A stretch of 64,000 nt of DNA from Streptomyces griseoloalbus (GCA_014650015.1 BMUD01000017.1:1-64000); one strand, 5' to 3'; shown: positions 26,898 to 36,249, counted from the stretch's first letter. Notes: generated from the sequence alone by a model not told the origin. Made by a program: numbers and translations.

Positions 26898-27371
26898 CTA
26901 CGGCCGAACGGGACATGGGTCGTCCGGGACGCGTACTTCGCACTCGGCCCACACGGTCTTGCCCGGCCCCGTCCGCCCCTTCACGCCCCAGCGGTCGGCG
27001 ACGGCTTCCACCAGGAGCAGGCCCCTCCCGCCGTCGGTGTCCGCGGACGGCCGGCCCGCCGACTCGGGAATCCCCGGGTGCCCCGGGTGGGTGTCGGACA
27101 CCTCGACGCGGACGAGGCCCGCGGTCCGGTCGTACGTGAGCCTCAGCTCGAAGTCGCGCCCCGGGACGTGGCCGTGGAGGGCCGCGTTGGCGGCGAGTTC
27201 GGCCACGACGAGGGTGACGGTGTCGGAGGCCGGGCTGCCGTAGGGCAGGTCCCACAAGTCGAGCCGGTGGGTGGCGAGTCTGCGGGCGAGGCGTGCGCCG
27301 CGGCGGGTGGCGGAGAAGCGCTGGGCGAACACACTTACGGTTACGGCCTCTTGGGCCCGTGGTGCTGGCAT
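26898..27371 (-). CDS. ATP-binding protein, SpoIIAB/RsbW-like (HATPase_c_2)
   Basis: A 157-residue GHKL-type ATPase of the anti-sigma-factor kinase family: N box 'VVAELAANAALHGHVPG', G1 box 'VEVSDTHPG', G2 box 'DTDGGRGLLLVEAVADRWG'. Such short proteins are very numerous in Streptomyces and often lie beside XRE-DUF5753/DUF397 pairs, as here; their targets are mostly unknown. Divergent from the XRE gene across 167 bases. ATG at 27371; a GTG ten codons later (VTVSVFAQRF) is also possible. Confidence 0.85.
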   Translation of the reverse strand: MPAPRAQEAVTVSVFAQRFSATRRGARLARRLATHRLDLWDLPYGSPASDTVTLVVAELAANAALHGHVPGRDFELRLTYDRTAGLVRVEVSDTHPGHPGIPESAGRPSADTDGGRGLLLVEAVADRWGVKGRTGPGKTVWAECEVRVPDDPCPVRP

Positions 27372-27538
27372 GCCGCCAGCGTTCCGGGCCGCTCCCGGCC
27401 CTCAACAGGGACGACACCCATACAGGCGTGTCTGTATCGGTGCACACTCTGGACTGGGTGGGTAACTCCCCGTGACCCTGGGCGGGCCGGGCGGGGTTGA
27501 GCAAGGCGTGAGAACGCGGACACGGGAGGCACGCGGCG

Positions 27539-28399
27539 ATGAGGGCGGACCACGGCGGAGGCGGGAACGGCGGCGCGAACGGCACGGAGGCGGAGCTCTC
27601 CGACAGTCTCAAGACCTTCGGCGCTGTCCTCAAGGCCCTGCGGGAGGAATCCGGCCTGACACAGGAGGAGTTCGCGGTGCGAGTACGGTACTCGGCCGCG
27701 TACGTCGCCAAGATCGAGCAGGGGAAGCGGTTCCCGCCGGCGGACCTGCCGGGGCGGGCGGAGGAGGTGTTGGGAGCGGTCGCGGCCAAGGTCCTTACTG
27801 CGGCGGCGAAGAGTCTGACGCGGAGGGCGGTGTTGGCTTCCTGGTTTCGACAGTGGGCGGAGATCGAGGAGGATGCGGTCTCTCTGTACGCCTACGAGTG
27901 CCGAGCGATTCCAGGGTTGCTGCAACCTGAGCCGTACATCCGGGCCATCTTCGACCGGCGACTGCCACCGGCGTCCGAGGAACAGATCGAACGTGAGGTC
28001 GCGTCTCGGCTGGAACGGCAGCAGCTCATCTCCGCCAATCAGAACACAGCGTTCAGCTTCGTCATCGAGCAGAGCGTCGTAGCCCGGCGCATGGGAGGGC
28101 GCGATGTCACCAGGCAAGTCATCGATCGCCTTCTCGACATGAGCGCGCGGCGCAATGTCGAGATTCAGATCATGGCAACTGTCCAAGAGGATCACTGCGG
28201 CATCGACGGTCAGATGTACCTCGCGGAGACAACTGCTCACCAGTGGCTCGGCTACACCGAAGGCCAGCGGTCGAGCAGCCTGATCTCCGCACCCAAGGAT
28301 GTAAGTGTCCTGCTTCAGCGCTATGGCAAGCTGCGTTCCCAAGCCCTGGACTGTCGGGCTACCGTGACGCTGCTGGAACAGATGCGAGGAGCGCTATGA
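27539..28399 (+). CDS. WhiJ-like XRE regulator with DUF5753
   Basis: A 286-residue regulator. The helix-turn-helix (XRE/lambda Cro fold) is at ~28-75 ('FGAVLKALREESGLTQEEFA', 'YSAAYVAKIEQGKRFPP'), followed by the DUF5753 ligand/partner domain (~105-285; 'WAEIEEDAVSLYAYECRAIPG LLQPEPYIRA', then 'DGQMYLAE'). It belongs to the WhiJ-like family that controls development or antibiotic production together with a small DUF397 protein. The next gene overlaps its stop by four bases (ATGA). Codon third-position GC drops in the second half, compatible with transfer. Confidence 0.88.
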   Translation: MRADHGGGGNGGANGTEAELSDSLKTFGAVLKALREESGLTQEEFAVRVRYSAAYVAKIEQGKRFPPADLPGRAEEVLGAVAAKVLTAAAKSLTRRAVLASWFRQWAEIEEDAVSLYAYECRAIPGLLQPEPYIRAIFDRRLPPASEEQIEREVASRLERQQLISANQNTAFSFVIEQSVVARRMGGRDVTRQVIDRLLDMSARRNVEIQIMATVQEDHCGIDGQMYLAETTAHQWLGYTEGQRSSSLISAPKDVSVLLQRYGKLRSQALDCRATVTLLEQMRGAL

Positions 28400-28596
28400 C
28401 TACCGCCAACGAGCTCAGCTGGTTCAAGAGCAGCTACAGCGGCAGCGAGAACGACAACTGCGTCGAGGTCGCCGTGCGCCCCGGGGCCGTCCACATCCGC
28501 GACTCCAAGGACAAGCGCATCCGTCCTCTCATCGTCACGCCGAAGGCCTGGGCGGCGTTCGCGGCACTCGCGGCCGACATGTCTCTGGACGGCTGA
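28396..28596 (+). CDS. DUF397 protein (WhiJ-partner type)
   Basis: A 66-residue DUF397 protein with the defining 'LSWFKSSYSGSENDNCVEVAV' start (first 20 residues of the motif shown in part) and 'VHIRDSKDKRIRPLIVTPKA WAAF'. These proteins are encoded with XRE-DUF5753 regulators and are thought to antagonise them, much like an antitoxin or anti-repressor. Start codon overlaps the regulator's stop (ATGA), so translation is coupled. A strong hairpin follows. Confidence 0.92.
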   Translation: MTTANELSWFKSSYSGSENDNCVEVAVRPGAVHIRDSKDKRIRPLIVTPKAWAAFAALAADMSLDG

Positions 28597-28619
28597 GTCC
28601 GCGTCGTACATGACGTCAA

Positions 28620-28654
28620 CGGGCGGGTACGGGAGTTGTCCCCGTACCCGCCCG
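28620..28654. terminator. bidirectional terminator hairpin
   Basis: Perfect 14-bp inverted repeat (28620-28633 with 28641-28654), 7-base loop, between the DUF397 gene and the minus-strand pseudogene. Confidence 0.85.
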
Positions 28655-28672
28655 CTGGTCTGCGCCCACGAG

Positions 28673-29097
28673 CTACTCCTGCTCGGCCTCACCGAACATG
28701 TTGAGCATGTCGAGCTGAACGTCGCCGCCCTCGACCTCATCCAAGCCGAACAGGCCTCCGCCCAGTTGGTCGGGTGCGGACTTGCCCCGACGCTTCTTGT
28801 TGGCCGCCGGTGCGGTCGGGTTTTTCGGCGGGCCTTCTCGTGCCGAAAGTACTCCCGGCACATCGGATGCAGCAGACCGTCGTCGCACAGCGAGGCGACC
28901 GTTCCGCCGCTGCGGAAGGTGGGATTCAGCGCCAGCTTGGGGTCGGGCCAACGGGTTTTACGCTCACGCTCGCCGGCCAGGTGACTCTCGATGTCCGGGT
29001 CCCGCACGGCGACGAGGGAGCTGGTGAACACCTCGTAGGCGATGAGGTCGAGATGGACACCGAAAACGTCCATAGATCGGTCGGCCCCCTTGATCAC
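28673..29097 (-). pseudogene. truncated, frameshifted C-terminal gene fragment
   Basis: Two minus-strand frames fit together as one protein tail. One runs from 29097 (VIKGADRSMDVFGVHLDLIA ... LLHPMCREYFRHEKARRK). It shifts by -1 at a run of five A (about 28833) into the frame that continues NPTAPAANKKRRGKSAP and ends LDMLNMFGEAEQE at 28673. The 5' side has a stop and then the tldD start region, so the N-terminal part of the gene is missing. About 140 residues remain; no catalytic motif, family not recognised. Lower GC than its neighbours. The frameshift could also be a sequencing error, but the missing 5' part is real. Confidence 0.65.
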
Positions 29098-29228
29098 ATA
29101 CGTCTGCTTGGTCGCACCGGTGATTTGTCGTCCTCACTCTCCGTTCTTTTCAGGAGAGCCCGAGGAGTGAGACATGGTTCACTGCCTCCGATGGTCACTG
29201 CAGGCAAGCCCCGAAGGGATCTCCACCC

Positions 29229-30752
29229 GTGCCCCATGACATCGATCAGTCGTTCCTGGCACTCCCCCTACGCGCCCTCGCCGACGCCGCGCTCGCCCGC
29301 GCGCGGGCGCTCGGGGCCGAGCACGCGGACTTCCGCCTGGAGCGGGTGCGCAGCGCGTCCTGGCGGTTCCGGGACGCCAAGCCCGCCGGGTCGTCGGACA
29401 CCACCGACCTCGGGTACGCGGTGCGCGTGGTGCACGGCGGGACGTGGGGGTTCGCGTCCGGGGTGGATCTCACCCTCGACGCCGCCGCCAAGGTCGCCTC
29501 GCAGGCCGTGGCGATGGCGAAGCTGTCCGCCCAGGTGATCCGGGCGGCCGGGTCCGACGAACGTGTCGAGCTGGCCGACGAGCCGGTGCACGCCGAGAAG
29601 ACCTGGGTGTCGTCGTACGAGATCGATCCGTTCGCCGTGCCCGACGAGGAGAAGGCCGGGCTGCTGGCCGAGTGGAGCGCGCGGCTGCTCGCGGCGGGCG
29701 GGGTGGACCATGTCGACGCCTCGCTGCTCACCGTGCACGAGAACAAGTTCTACGCCGACACGGCCGGGACCGTGACCACGCAGCAGCGGGTGCGGCTGCA
29801 TCCGGTGTTCACGGCCGTGTCCGTCGACGGCTCCAGCGGTGAGTTCGACTCCATGCGCACCCTCGCGCCGCCCGTCGGCCGTGGCTGGGAGTACCTGAGG
29901 GGCACCGGCTGGGACTGGGACGACGAGCTGGAGCGGATTCCGGAGCTGCTCGCCGAGAAGATGCGCGCGCCGAGCGTCGAGCCGGGGCTGTACGACCTGG
30001 TCGTGGACCCGTCCAACCTGTGGCTGACCATCCACGAGTCCATCGGGCACGCCACCGAGCTGGACCGCGCCCTCGGCTACGAGGCCGCCTACGCCGGTAC
30101 CTCCTTCGCCACCTTCGACCTGCTGGGCAAGCTGCGCTACGGCTCCGAGCCGATGAACGTCACCGGGGACCGCACCGCCGAGCACGGCCTGGCCACCGTC
30201 GGCTACGACGACGAGGGCGTCGAGGCGCAGTCCTGGGACCTGGTGAAGGACGGCACGCTGGTCGGCTACCAGCTGGACCGGCGGATCGCGAAGCTCACCG
30301 GGTTCGAGCGGTCCAACGGGTGCGCCTACGCGGACTCCCCCGGACACGTGCCGGTGCAGCGCATGGCCAATGTGTCGCTGCGACCTGATCCGGCGGGGAT
30401 GTCGACGGAGGATCTGATCGGGGGCGTGGACCGGGGCATCTATGTGGTCGGTGACCGGTCGTGGAGCATCGACATGCAGAGGTACAACTTCCAGTTCACC
30501 GGGCAGCGCTTCTACCGGATCGAGAACGGCCGGCTCGCGGGGCAGCTGCGGGACGTCGCCTACCAGGCCACGACCACCGACTTCTGGGGTTCCATGGCGG
30601 CGGTCGGCGGTCCGCAGACGTACGTCCTGGGCGGTGCCTTCAACTGCGGCAAGGCGCAGCCGGGGCAGGTCGCGGCGGTCTCGCACGGCTGCCCGTCCGC
30701 CCTCTTCAAGGGAGTCAACATTCTGAACACCACGCAGGAGGCCGGTCGATGA
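29229..30752 (+). CDS. tldD: TldD-type metalloprotease subunit
   Basis: A 507-residue protein of the TldD/PmbA family (peptidase U62). It contains the zinc-binding HExxxH motif (HESIGH, H269-H274) followed by 'ATELDRALGYE', the mark of the catalytic TldD subunit. In E. coli the TldD/TldE heterodimer processes unfolded peptides such as microcin and CcdA; in actinomycetes it may mature ribosomal peptides or degrade antitoxins. The GTG at 29229 opens MPHDIDQSFLALPLR. The partner gene overlaps by four bases. Confidence 0.93.
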   Translation: MPHDIDQSFLALPLRALADAALARARALGAEHADFRLERVRSASWRFRDAKPAGSSDTTDLGYAVRVVHGGTWGFASGVDLTLDAAAKVASQAVAMAKLSAQVIRAAGSDERVELADEPVHAEKTWVSSYEIDPFAVPDEEKAGLLAEWSARLLAAGGVDHVDASLLTVHENKFYADTAGTVTTQQRVRLHPVFTAVSVDGSSGEFDSMRTLAPPVGRGWEYLRGTGWDWDDELERIPELLAEKMRAPSVEPGLYDLVVDPSNLWLTIHESIGHATELDRALGYEAAYAGTSFATFDLLGKLRYGSEPMNVTGDRTAEHGLATVGYDDEGVEAQSWDLVKDGTLVGYQLDRRIAKLTGFERSNGCAYADSPGHVPVQRMANVSLRPDPAGMSTEDLIGGVDRGIYVVGDRSWSIDMQRYNFQFTGQRFYRIENGRLAGQLRDVAYQATTTDFWGSMAAVGGPQTYVLGGAFNCGKAQPGQVAAVSHGCPSALFKGVNILNTTQEAGR

Positions 30753-32143
30753 GCGCGCGTACCACCAAGCCGCACGAGATCGTCGAGCGCGCTCTCGGAC
30801 TGTCCCGGGCCGACGGCTGTGTCGTGATCGCCGACGAGCACTCGAGCGCCAATCTGCGCTGGGCGGGCAACGCGCTCACCACGAACGGTGTCACGCGCGG
30901 GCGCACCCTCACCGTCGTCGCCACGGTGGACGGCAAGGAGGGCACGGCCTCCGGGGTGGTGTCCCGTTCCGCGGTGACCGTGGACGAGCTGGAGCCGCTG
31001 GTGCGGGCCGCCGAGGCCGCCGCGCGGGGTGCGGGGCCGGCCGAGGACGCCCAGCCGCTGGTGACGGGCGTGGAGCCCTCGCCCGAGTTCACCGAGGCGC
31101 CCGCCGAGACCTCCTCCGCGGTGTTCGCCGACTTCGCCCCGGCGCTCGGCGAGGCGTTCGCCCGCGCGCGTGCGGGCGGCCGGGAGCTGTACGGGTTCGC
31201 CAACCACGAGCTGGTCTCCAGCTACCTCGGCACCTCGGCGGGGCTGCGGCTGCGGCACGACCAGCCGAACGGCACGCTGGAGCTCAACGCCAAGTCGCCG
31301 GACCGTACGCGTTCGGCGTGGGCGGGGCGCTCCACCCGGGACTTCAAGGACGTCGACCCAGCGGCCCTCGACGCCGAGCTGGCCGTACGGCTCGGCTGGG
31401 CCGAGCGGCGCCTGGAGCTGCCCGCGGGCCGGTACGAGACGCTGCTGCCGCCGACCGCCGTGGCGGACCTGCTGATCTACCAGATGTGGTCGGCCTCGGG
31501 GCGGGACGCGGCCGAGGGCCGCACCGTGTTCTCCAGGCCGGGCGGCGGCACCCGGGTCGGGGAGAAGCTGACCGAGCTGCCGTTGACCCTGCGCAGCGAC
31601 CCGAACGCGCCGGGCCTTCAGTCCGCGCCGTTCGTGATCGCGCACTCCTCCGGCGGCGACCAGTCGGTGTTCGACAATGGACTGCCGCTGGCGGCCACGG
31701 AGTGGGTGCGTGAGGGCGAGCTGAACCGGCTGACGACCAGCAGGCACAGCGCCGGCCTGACCGGGCTGCCGACGGCGCCCGGGATCGACAACCTGATCCT
31801 GGACGGCGGCGACGACCGCTCCCTGGAGGACATGGTCGCGGCCACCGGGCGCGGGCTGCTGCTGACCTGCCTGTGGTACATCCGCGAGGTCGATCCGGCG
31901 ACGCTGCTGCTCACGGGGCTGACCCGGGACGGCGTCTACCTCGTCGAGAACGGCGAGGTCACCGGCGAGGTCAACAACTTCCGGTTCAACGAGTCGCCGG
32001 TGAGCCTGCTGGGTCGGGCCGCGGAGGCGGGCCGTACGGAGAAGACGCTGCCCAGGGAGTGGGGCGACTGGTTCACCCGGGCCGCGATGCCCGCGCTGCG
32101 CATCCCCGATTTCCATATGAGCTCTGTCAGCCAGGGCGTATAA
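30749..32143 (+). CDS. TldE/PmbA-family partner subunit
   Basis: A 464-residue TldE/PmbA-type protein, the non-catalytic subunit of the TldD/TldE protease; it has no HExxxH. Typical blocks include 'LRWAGNALTTNGVTRGRTL', 'GVEPSPEFTEAP' and the C-terminal 'LLLTGLTRDGVYLVENGEV'. The ATG at 30749 lies in the tldD stop (ATGA), so the two subunits are made in equal amount. tyrS follows 66 bases downstream and may be read from the same mRNA. Confidence 0.92.
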   Translation: MSARTTKPHEIVERALGLSRADGCVVIADEHSSANLRWAGNALTTNGVTRGRTLTVVATVDGKEGTASGVVSRSAVTVDELEPLVRAAEAAARGAGPAEDAQPLVTGVEPSPEFTEAPAETSSAVFADFAPALGEAFARARAGGRELYGFANHELVSSYLGTSAGLRLRHDQPNGTLELNAKSPDRTRSAWAGRSTRDFKDVDPAALDAELAVRLGWAERRLELPAGRYETLLPPTAVADLLIYQMWSASGRDAAEGRTVFSRPGGGTRVGEKLTELPLTLRSDPNAPGLQSAPFVIAHSSGGDQSVFDNGLPLAATEWVREGELNRLTTSRHSAGLTGLPTAPGIDNLILDGGDDRSLEDMVAATGRGLLLTCLWYIREVDPATLLLTGLTRDGVYLVENGEVTGEVNNFRFNESPVSLLGRAAEAGRTEKTLPREWGDWFTRAAMPALRIPDFHMSSVSQGV

Positions 32144-32209
32144 CCTCGTAGGCGTTCCCGGTCGGCTGTCATCCGACCGGCCGAAGATCATCAAGGAGAC
32201 ACGAGAACC

Positions 32210-33478
32210 GTGACGGACATCGTCGACGAGCTGAAGTGGCGCGGGCTGTTCGCCCAGTCCACTGACGAGGACGCTTTGCGCAAGGCGCTCGCGGACGGTC
32301 CCGTCACGTTCTATTGCGGCTTCGACCCGACCGCGCCGTCCCTGCACGTGGGACACCTGGTGCAGGTGCTCACCGTGCGCCGGCTCCAGCAGGCCGGGCA
32401 CCGGCCGCTGGCGCTGGTCGGCGGGGCCACGGGACAGATCGGTGACCCGCGGCCGACCGCCGAGCGCACGCTGAACTCACCGGAGACGGTCGCGGGCTGG
32501 GTCGAGCGGCTGCGTGGCCAGATCGAGCCGTTCCTGTCCTTCGAGGGCGAGAACGCGGCCGTGATGGTCAACAACCTCGACTGGACGCAGAACCTCTCCG
32601 CGATCGAGTTCCTGCGGGACATCGGCAAGCACTTCCGCGTCAACAAGATGCTGACGAAGGACTCCGTCGCCCGGCGCCTGGAGTCCTCCGAGGGCATCAG
32701 CTACACCGAGTTCAGCTACCAGCTGCTCCAGGCCATGGACTTCCTCCAGCTGTTCCGGAGGTACGGCTGCACGCTCCAGCAGGGCGGCAGCGACCAGTGG
32801 GGCAACCTCACGGCCGGCCTGGACCTGCTGCACCGGCTGGAGCCGGACGCCACGGTCCATGCCTACGCGACGCCGCTGATGACCAAGGCGGACGGCACCA
32901 AGTTCGGCAAGACCGAGGGCGGGGCCGTCTGGCTCGACCCGGAGATGACGACGCCGTACGCGTTCTACCAGTTCTGGCTGAACGTGGACGACCGGGACAT
33001 CTCGGGCTACATGCGCATTCTGTCCTTCCGCTCCCGCGAGGAGTTGGAGGAGCTGGAGCGGCAGACCGAGGAGCGGCCGCAGGCCCGCGCCGCCCAGCGC
33101 GCGCTGGCGGAGGAGCTGACGACCCTGGTGCACGGCGCCGACCAGACGGCCGCCGTGATCGCCGCGTCCAAGGCCCTCTTCGGCCAGGGCGAGCTGGCGG
33201 AGCTGGACGAGAAGACGCTGGCGGCGGCGCTCTCCGAGGTGCCGCACGTCCAGGTGACCGCGCTCGGTCCGGTCGTCGACCTGTTCGCCGAGGTCGGCCT
33301 GGTCCCGAGCAAGTCGGCCGCGCGGCGCACGGTGAAGGAGGGCGGTGCGTACGTGAACAACGTCAAGGTCACCGCCGAGGACGCCGTCCCCGCGAAGGAG
33401 GACCTGCTGCACGGACGCTGGCTGGTGCTGCGCCGGGGCAAGAAGAACCTGGCGGCGGTGGAGGTCACGGCGGGCTGA
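32210..33478 (+). CDS. tyrS: tyrosyl-tRNA synthetase
   Basis: A 422-residue class I aminoacyl-tRNA synthetase. It has the HIGH-type motif '[11 protein letters not shown]', the tyrosine-binding '[20 protein letters not shown]' and 'GGSDQWGN', the KMSKS-type '[12 protein letters not shown]', and a C-terminal S4 RNA-binding domain (~355-415, '[19 protein letters not shown]'). GTG start after AAGGAG. No T-box leader is visible in the 66 bases upstream. Confidence 0.96.
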   Translation: MTDIVDELKWRGLFAQSTDEDALRKALADGPVTFYCGFDPTAPSLHVGHLVQVLTVRRLQQAGHRPLALVGGATGQIGDPRPTAERTLNSPETVAGWVERLRGQIEPFLSFEGENAAVMVNNLDWTQNLSAIEFLRDIGKHFRVNKMLTKDSVARRLESSEGISYTEFSYQLLQAMDFLQLFRRYGCTLQQGGSDQWGNLTAGLDLLHRLEPDATVHAYATPLMTKADGTKFGKTEGGAVWLDPEMTTPYAFYQFWLNVDDRDISGYMRILSFRSREELEELERQTEERPQARAAQRALAEELTTLVHGADQTAAVIAASKALFGQGELAELDEKTLAAALSEVPHVQVTALGPVVDLFAEVGLVPSKSAARRTVKEGGAYVNNVKVTAEDAVPAKEDLLHGRWLVLRRGKKNLAAVEVTAG

Positions 33479-33594
33479 GCGGGCGGTTCCTGCGGGGCGG
33501 TTTTCGGCGGGGCGGTTTTCGGCGGGTGCCGGAAGCCGCCCCTTCGCCGTGCATCGCGGTTCAGCCGTCGCCGTCACCGCCGTACGCGCGGGCG

Positions 33595-33873
33595 TCAGGC
33601 CCGCTGGGCGCGCTTGCGCTTCATCGCGGTGTACAGCATGTCCACGAAGAAGACGATCACGATCGCCGCGACCAGCTGGAAGATGTGCCGGCTCCAGTCG
33701 ATGCCACGCGTCTCGTCCACGCCGAAGCCTCGCGCTATGGCGTTGCCCGCGATGGCGCCGAGGATGCCGCAGATGGTGGTCAGCCACAGGGGACTGTGCT
33801 GCTTGCCCGGGATCACCGCTTTGGCGATCAGACCGAGCACGAACCCCACGATGATCGCCCACAACCAGCCCAT
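33595..33873 (-). CDS. GlsB/YeaQ/YmgE-family stress membrane protein
   Basis: A 92-residue protein with three hydrophobic segments (~2-20, 28-47, 65-82) and the family pattern 'GFVLGLIAKAVIPGKQHSP' and 'TICGILGAIAGNAIARGFG'. Members (transglycosylase-associated proteins) are induced by stress in several bacteria; function unknown. A GAGGAGG five bases before the ATG at 33873 confirms the start. Convergent with tyrS. Confidence 0.9.
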   Translation of the reverse strand: MGWLWAIIVGFVLGLIAKAVIPGKQHSPLWLTTICGILGAIAGNAIARGFGVDETRGIDWSRHIFQLVAAIVIVFFVDMLYTAMKRKRAQRA

Positions 33874-34117
33874 GACTGCCTCCTCGTACGGCTCGACGCG
33901 AGCATTACGGCCAGTGTCGGCCGAGACGCGGTACGCCGCATGTCGGGTATGCCGTACGTGCCGGGGCGCAGATCGTGCGCTCCGTGCCGGTGCGGACCCG
34001 GTCTCGTGACCGGTGCGGGCCCGGCGTAACGTGGACATGTCCGGACCCTGTGTCCCCGACGGGTCACGGGACGGTCAGGGGCGGGGAAGGTCCGATACGG
34101 GCGGATGGTGGAATGTG

Positions 34118-34516
34118 ATGCGGAAGCAGCATGGTGGCGGCAGCGTCCAGGTGTTCCGGATCACCGGCGCCCGGACCGGCCTCCAGGAGGATGTACGCGG
34201 GCGGCAGCGCCGGTACGTGATCTCGATGGTCGTCCGTACGATCTCGGTCATCCTCGCGGCGACGCTGTGGAACGTGGAGCGGCATGTCGCGATCGTGGCG
34301 CTGGTACTCGGAGCGGTCCTGCCGTACATCGCGGTGGTGATCGCCAACGCCGGGCGTGAGAACGCGCCGTCACTGCCGTCGACGTTCGTGACGACGCCGA
34401 TGAGGCCGATGATCACGCCGCCGCGGACGAATGACGGTTCCGCGGAATCCGATACGGAAGATATGTCGTCACAGCCCGCGCCGGACGCACGAACGGAGCG
34501 GCCGGAACGGTCGTGA
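34118..34516 (+). CDS. DUF3099 membrane protein
   Basis: A 132-residue actinobacterial DUF3099 protein: 'QVFRITGARTGLQEDVRGRQ' then two adjacent membrane helices (~45-60 and 68-88) and 'NAGRENAPSLPSTFV', ending in a disordered acidic tail. Function unknown. The ATG at 34118 (MRKQHGGGSVQVFRI) matches the usual family start. Confidence 0.88.
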   Translation: MRKQHGGGSVQVFRITGARTGLQEDVRGRQRRYVISMVVRTISVILAATLWNVERHVAIVALVLGAVLPYIAVVIANAGRENAPSLPSTFVTTPMRPMITPPRTNDGSAESDTEDMSSQPAPDARTERPERS

Positions 34517-34671
34517 AGATCGGGGTGTGCGGGGAAACGGCGCCAAGCGGAAGGCAATTCCCCGCCAAGTCGAAGAAATCCTCAGATCAATCACGTTGTT
34601 CCGGTGCCGGGGGCCGGGTGACCCGTGACATACTTCGTACGCGCTCCGCATCCCCCGTCGGAGCGACGGAC

Positions 34672-34715
34672 CGACGCCGGGCAGCTCCCCCCGTGGCTGC
34701 TCGGCGTCGCCTTTT
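34672..34715 (+). terminator. Rho-independent terminator
   Basis: 14-bp inverted repeat with one mismatch (34672-34685 with 34696-34709) and a short T run. The rest of the 245-base gap after the DUF3099 gene holds no recognised feature. Confidence 0.7.
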
Positions 34716-34761
34716 CCCGGGGCGTTCGGCCTGCGCCGATCGGGTTAGGGTCGGCGGTGTG

Positions 34762-34983
34762 ATGGTCCCCGAACCCGAGACGCCGATCTGTTCCGCCAAG
34801 GGCTGCCGAAGCGCTGCCGCTTGGGTGCTGGCGTGGAACAACCCGAAGCTGCATACCCCCGAGCGGCGGAAGACGTGGCTCGCCTGCGAGGAGCATCGGG
34901 AGCATCTTTCGCAGTTTCTCGGGGTGCGGGGGTTCCTGAAAGACGTCGTGCCGTTCTCCGAGTGGGAGTCACCCGGAGGCTGA
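34762..34983 (+). CDS. small conserved actinobacterial protein, possible zinc binding
   Basis: A 73-residue protein with 'ICSAKGCRSAAAWVLAWNNP', 'LHTPERRKTWLACEEHREHL' and 'LGVRGFLKDVVPFSEWE'. The C-x4-C ... C-x2-H spacing suggests one bound zinc. It looks like a short, widely conserved actinobacterial family that I cannot name with confidence. The ATG at 34762 (or the GTG one codon earlier) begins about 45 bases after the terminator hairpin. Convergent with moaA. Confidence 0.75.
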   Translation: MVPEPETPICSAKGCRSAAAWVLAWNNPKLHTPERRKTWLACEEHREHLSQFLGVRGFLKDVVPFSEWESPGG

Positions 34984-35054
34984 CCCCGAACCTGGAACCT
35001 GCCGGGGCCGCCGTGCCGGGGGCGAGGGTCCTGCCCGTGCCGGGGTCGGGGGCC

Positions 35055-36044
35055 CTAGCCGCCGATGGCCGACATCGGGCGGTCGGGCTGGACGAAGGAC
35101 GGGTCGTCCAGGCCCGCGCCCGCCTTCTTGCCCCACATGGCCAGCTTCCAGATGCGGGCGATCTCCTCGTCGGAGGCGCCGGAGCGCAGGGCCGCGCGCA
35201 GATCGGTCTCCTCGGTGGCGAACAGACAGGTGCGGACCTGTCCGTCGGCGGTGAGGCGGGTGCGGTCGCAGGCGGCGCAGAAGGGGCGGGTGACGGAGGC
35301 TATGACGCCGACCCGGTGCGGCCCGCCGTCGACCAGCCAGCGCTCGGCCGGTGCGGAGCCGCGCGCCTGGTCGCCCTCGGCGGTCAGCTCGAAGCGGGTG
35401 CGCAGGGAGGCCAGGATGTCCCCGGCGGTGATCATGCCCTCGCGCTTCCAGCCGTGCTGGGCGTCCAGCGGCATCTGCTCGATGAAGCGCAGTTCGTAGT
35501 CGTGCTCCACGGCCCAGGCGAGCAGGTCGGGGGCCTCGTCGTCGTTGAGCCCCGGCATCAGGACCGAGTTGACCTTGACCGGGGTCAGTCCGGCCTCGCG
35601 GGCCGCGTACAGGCCGTCGATGACGTCCTGGTGGCGGTTGCGGCGGGTGAGGGTCTTGAAGACGTCCGGGCGCAGCGTGTCCAGGGAGACGTTGACCCGG
35701 TCCAGGCCCGCCGCCTTCAGCGCGGACGCGGTGCGCCCGAGCCCGATGCCGTTGGTGGTGAGGGACATCTGCGGGCGGGGCTCCAGGGCGGCGACGCGCT
35801 CGACGATGCCGACCAGACCGGGGCGGAGCAGGGGCTCACCGCCGGTGAAGCGGACCTCTTCGATGCCGAGGGAGGTGACGGCGATGTCGATGAGGCGGAC
35901 GATCTCGTCGTCGGTGAGCAGGTCGGGCTTGGCCAGCCACTGCAGGCCCTCCTCGGGCATGCAGTACGTGCAGCGCAGATTGCACCGGTCGGTCAGCGAG
36001 ACCCTCAGGTCGGTGGCCACTCGGCCGTAGGTGTCGATGAGCAC
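35055..36044 (-). CDS. moaA: GTP 3',8-cyclase
   Basis: A 329-residue radical-SAM enzyme for the first step of molybdenum-cofactor synthesis. The N-terminal 4Fe-4S site is C21, C25, C28 in 'TDRCNLRCTYCMPEE', with GGEPL nearby. The C-terminal cluster cysteines are in 'RPFCAACDRTRLTADGQVRT' and the following Cys. The C-terminus ends MSAIGG, the GG tail essential in MoaA. GTG at 36044 preceded by GGGAGG. No other moa genes are adjacent. Confidence 0.96.
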   Translation of the reverse strand: MLIDTYGRVATDLRVSLTDRCNLRCTYCMPEEGLQWLAKPDLLTDDEIVRLIDIAVTSLGIEEVRFTGGEPLLRPGLVGIVERVAALEPRPQMSLTTNGIGLGRTASALKAAGLDRVNVSLDTLRPDVFKTLTRRNRHQDVIDGLYAAREAGLTPVKVNSVLMPGLNDDEAPDLLAWAVEHDYELRFIEQMPLDAQHGWKREGMITAGDILASLRTRFELTAEGDQARGSAPAERWLVDGGPHRVGVIASVTRPFCAACDRTRLTADGQVRTCLFATEETDLRAALRSGASDEEIARIWKLAMWGKKAGAGLDDPSFVQPDRPMSAIGG

Positions 36045-36249
36045 GTGGGCCCCCTCCCTCGACGCGGACCGCTGGGCGTCCGCGTAGCTGGGGACAGCGG
36101 ATCACTCGGCGTCCGCATACCTGCGAGACACCTGCGAGCCTACGTGACGTCACCGACAACCACAGCGGCCCGATAGGACGAGATGGCGAACGGCCGCGTC
36201 GCAGGGACCCCCGCAGAGGTCCGTACGACGCGGCCGTGCGCGGTGTGGA

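Noticed and set aside
28820-28845. Programmed -1 ribosomal frameshift in the pseudogene
   Set aside because: The run is GAAAAAC with CGA-AAA in the zero frame, not a proper X-XXY-YYZ slippery site, and the gene already lacks its 5' part; mutation is simpler.
32144-32209. T-box leader for tyrS
   Set aside because: Only 66 bases separate tyrS from the preceding gene, too short for a T-box, and no T-box sequence is seen.
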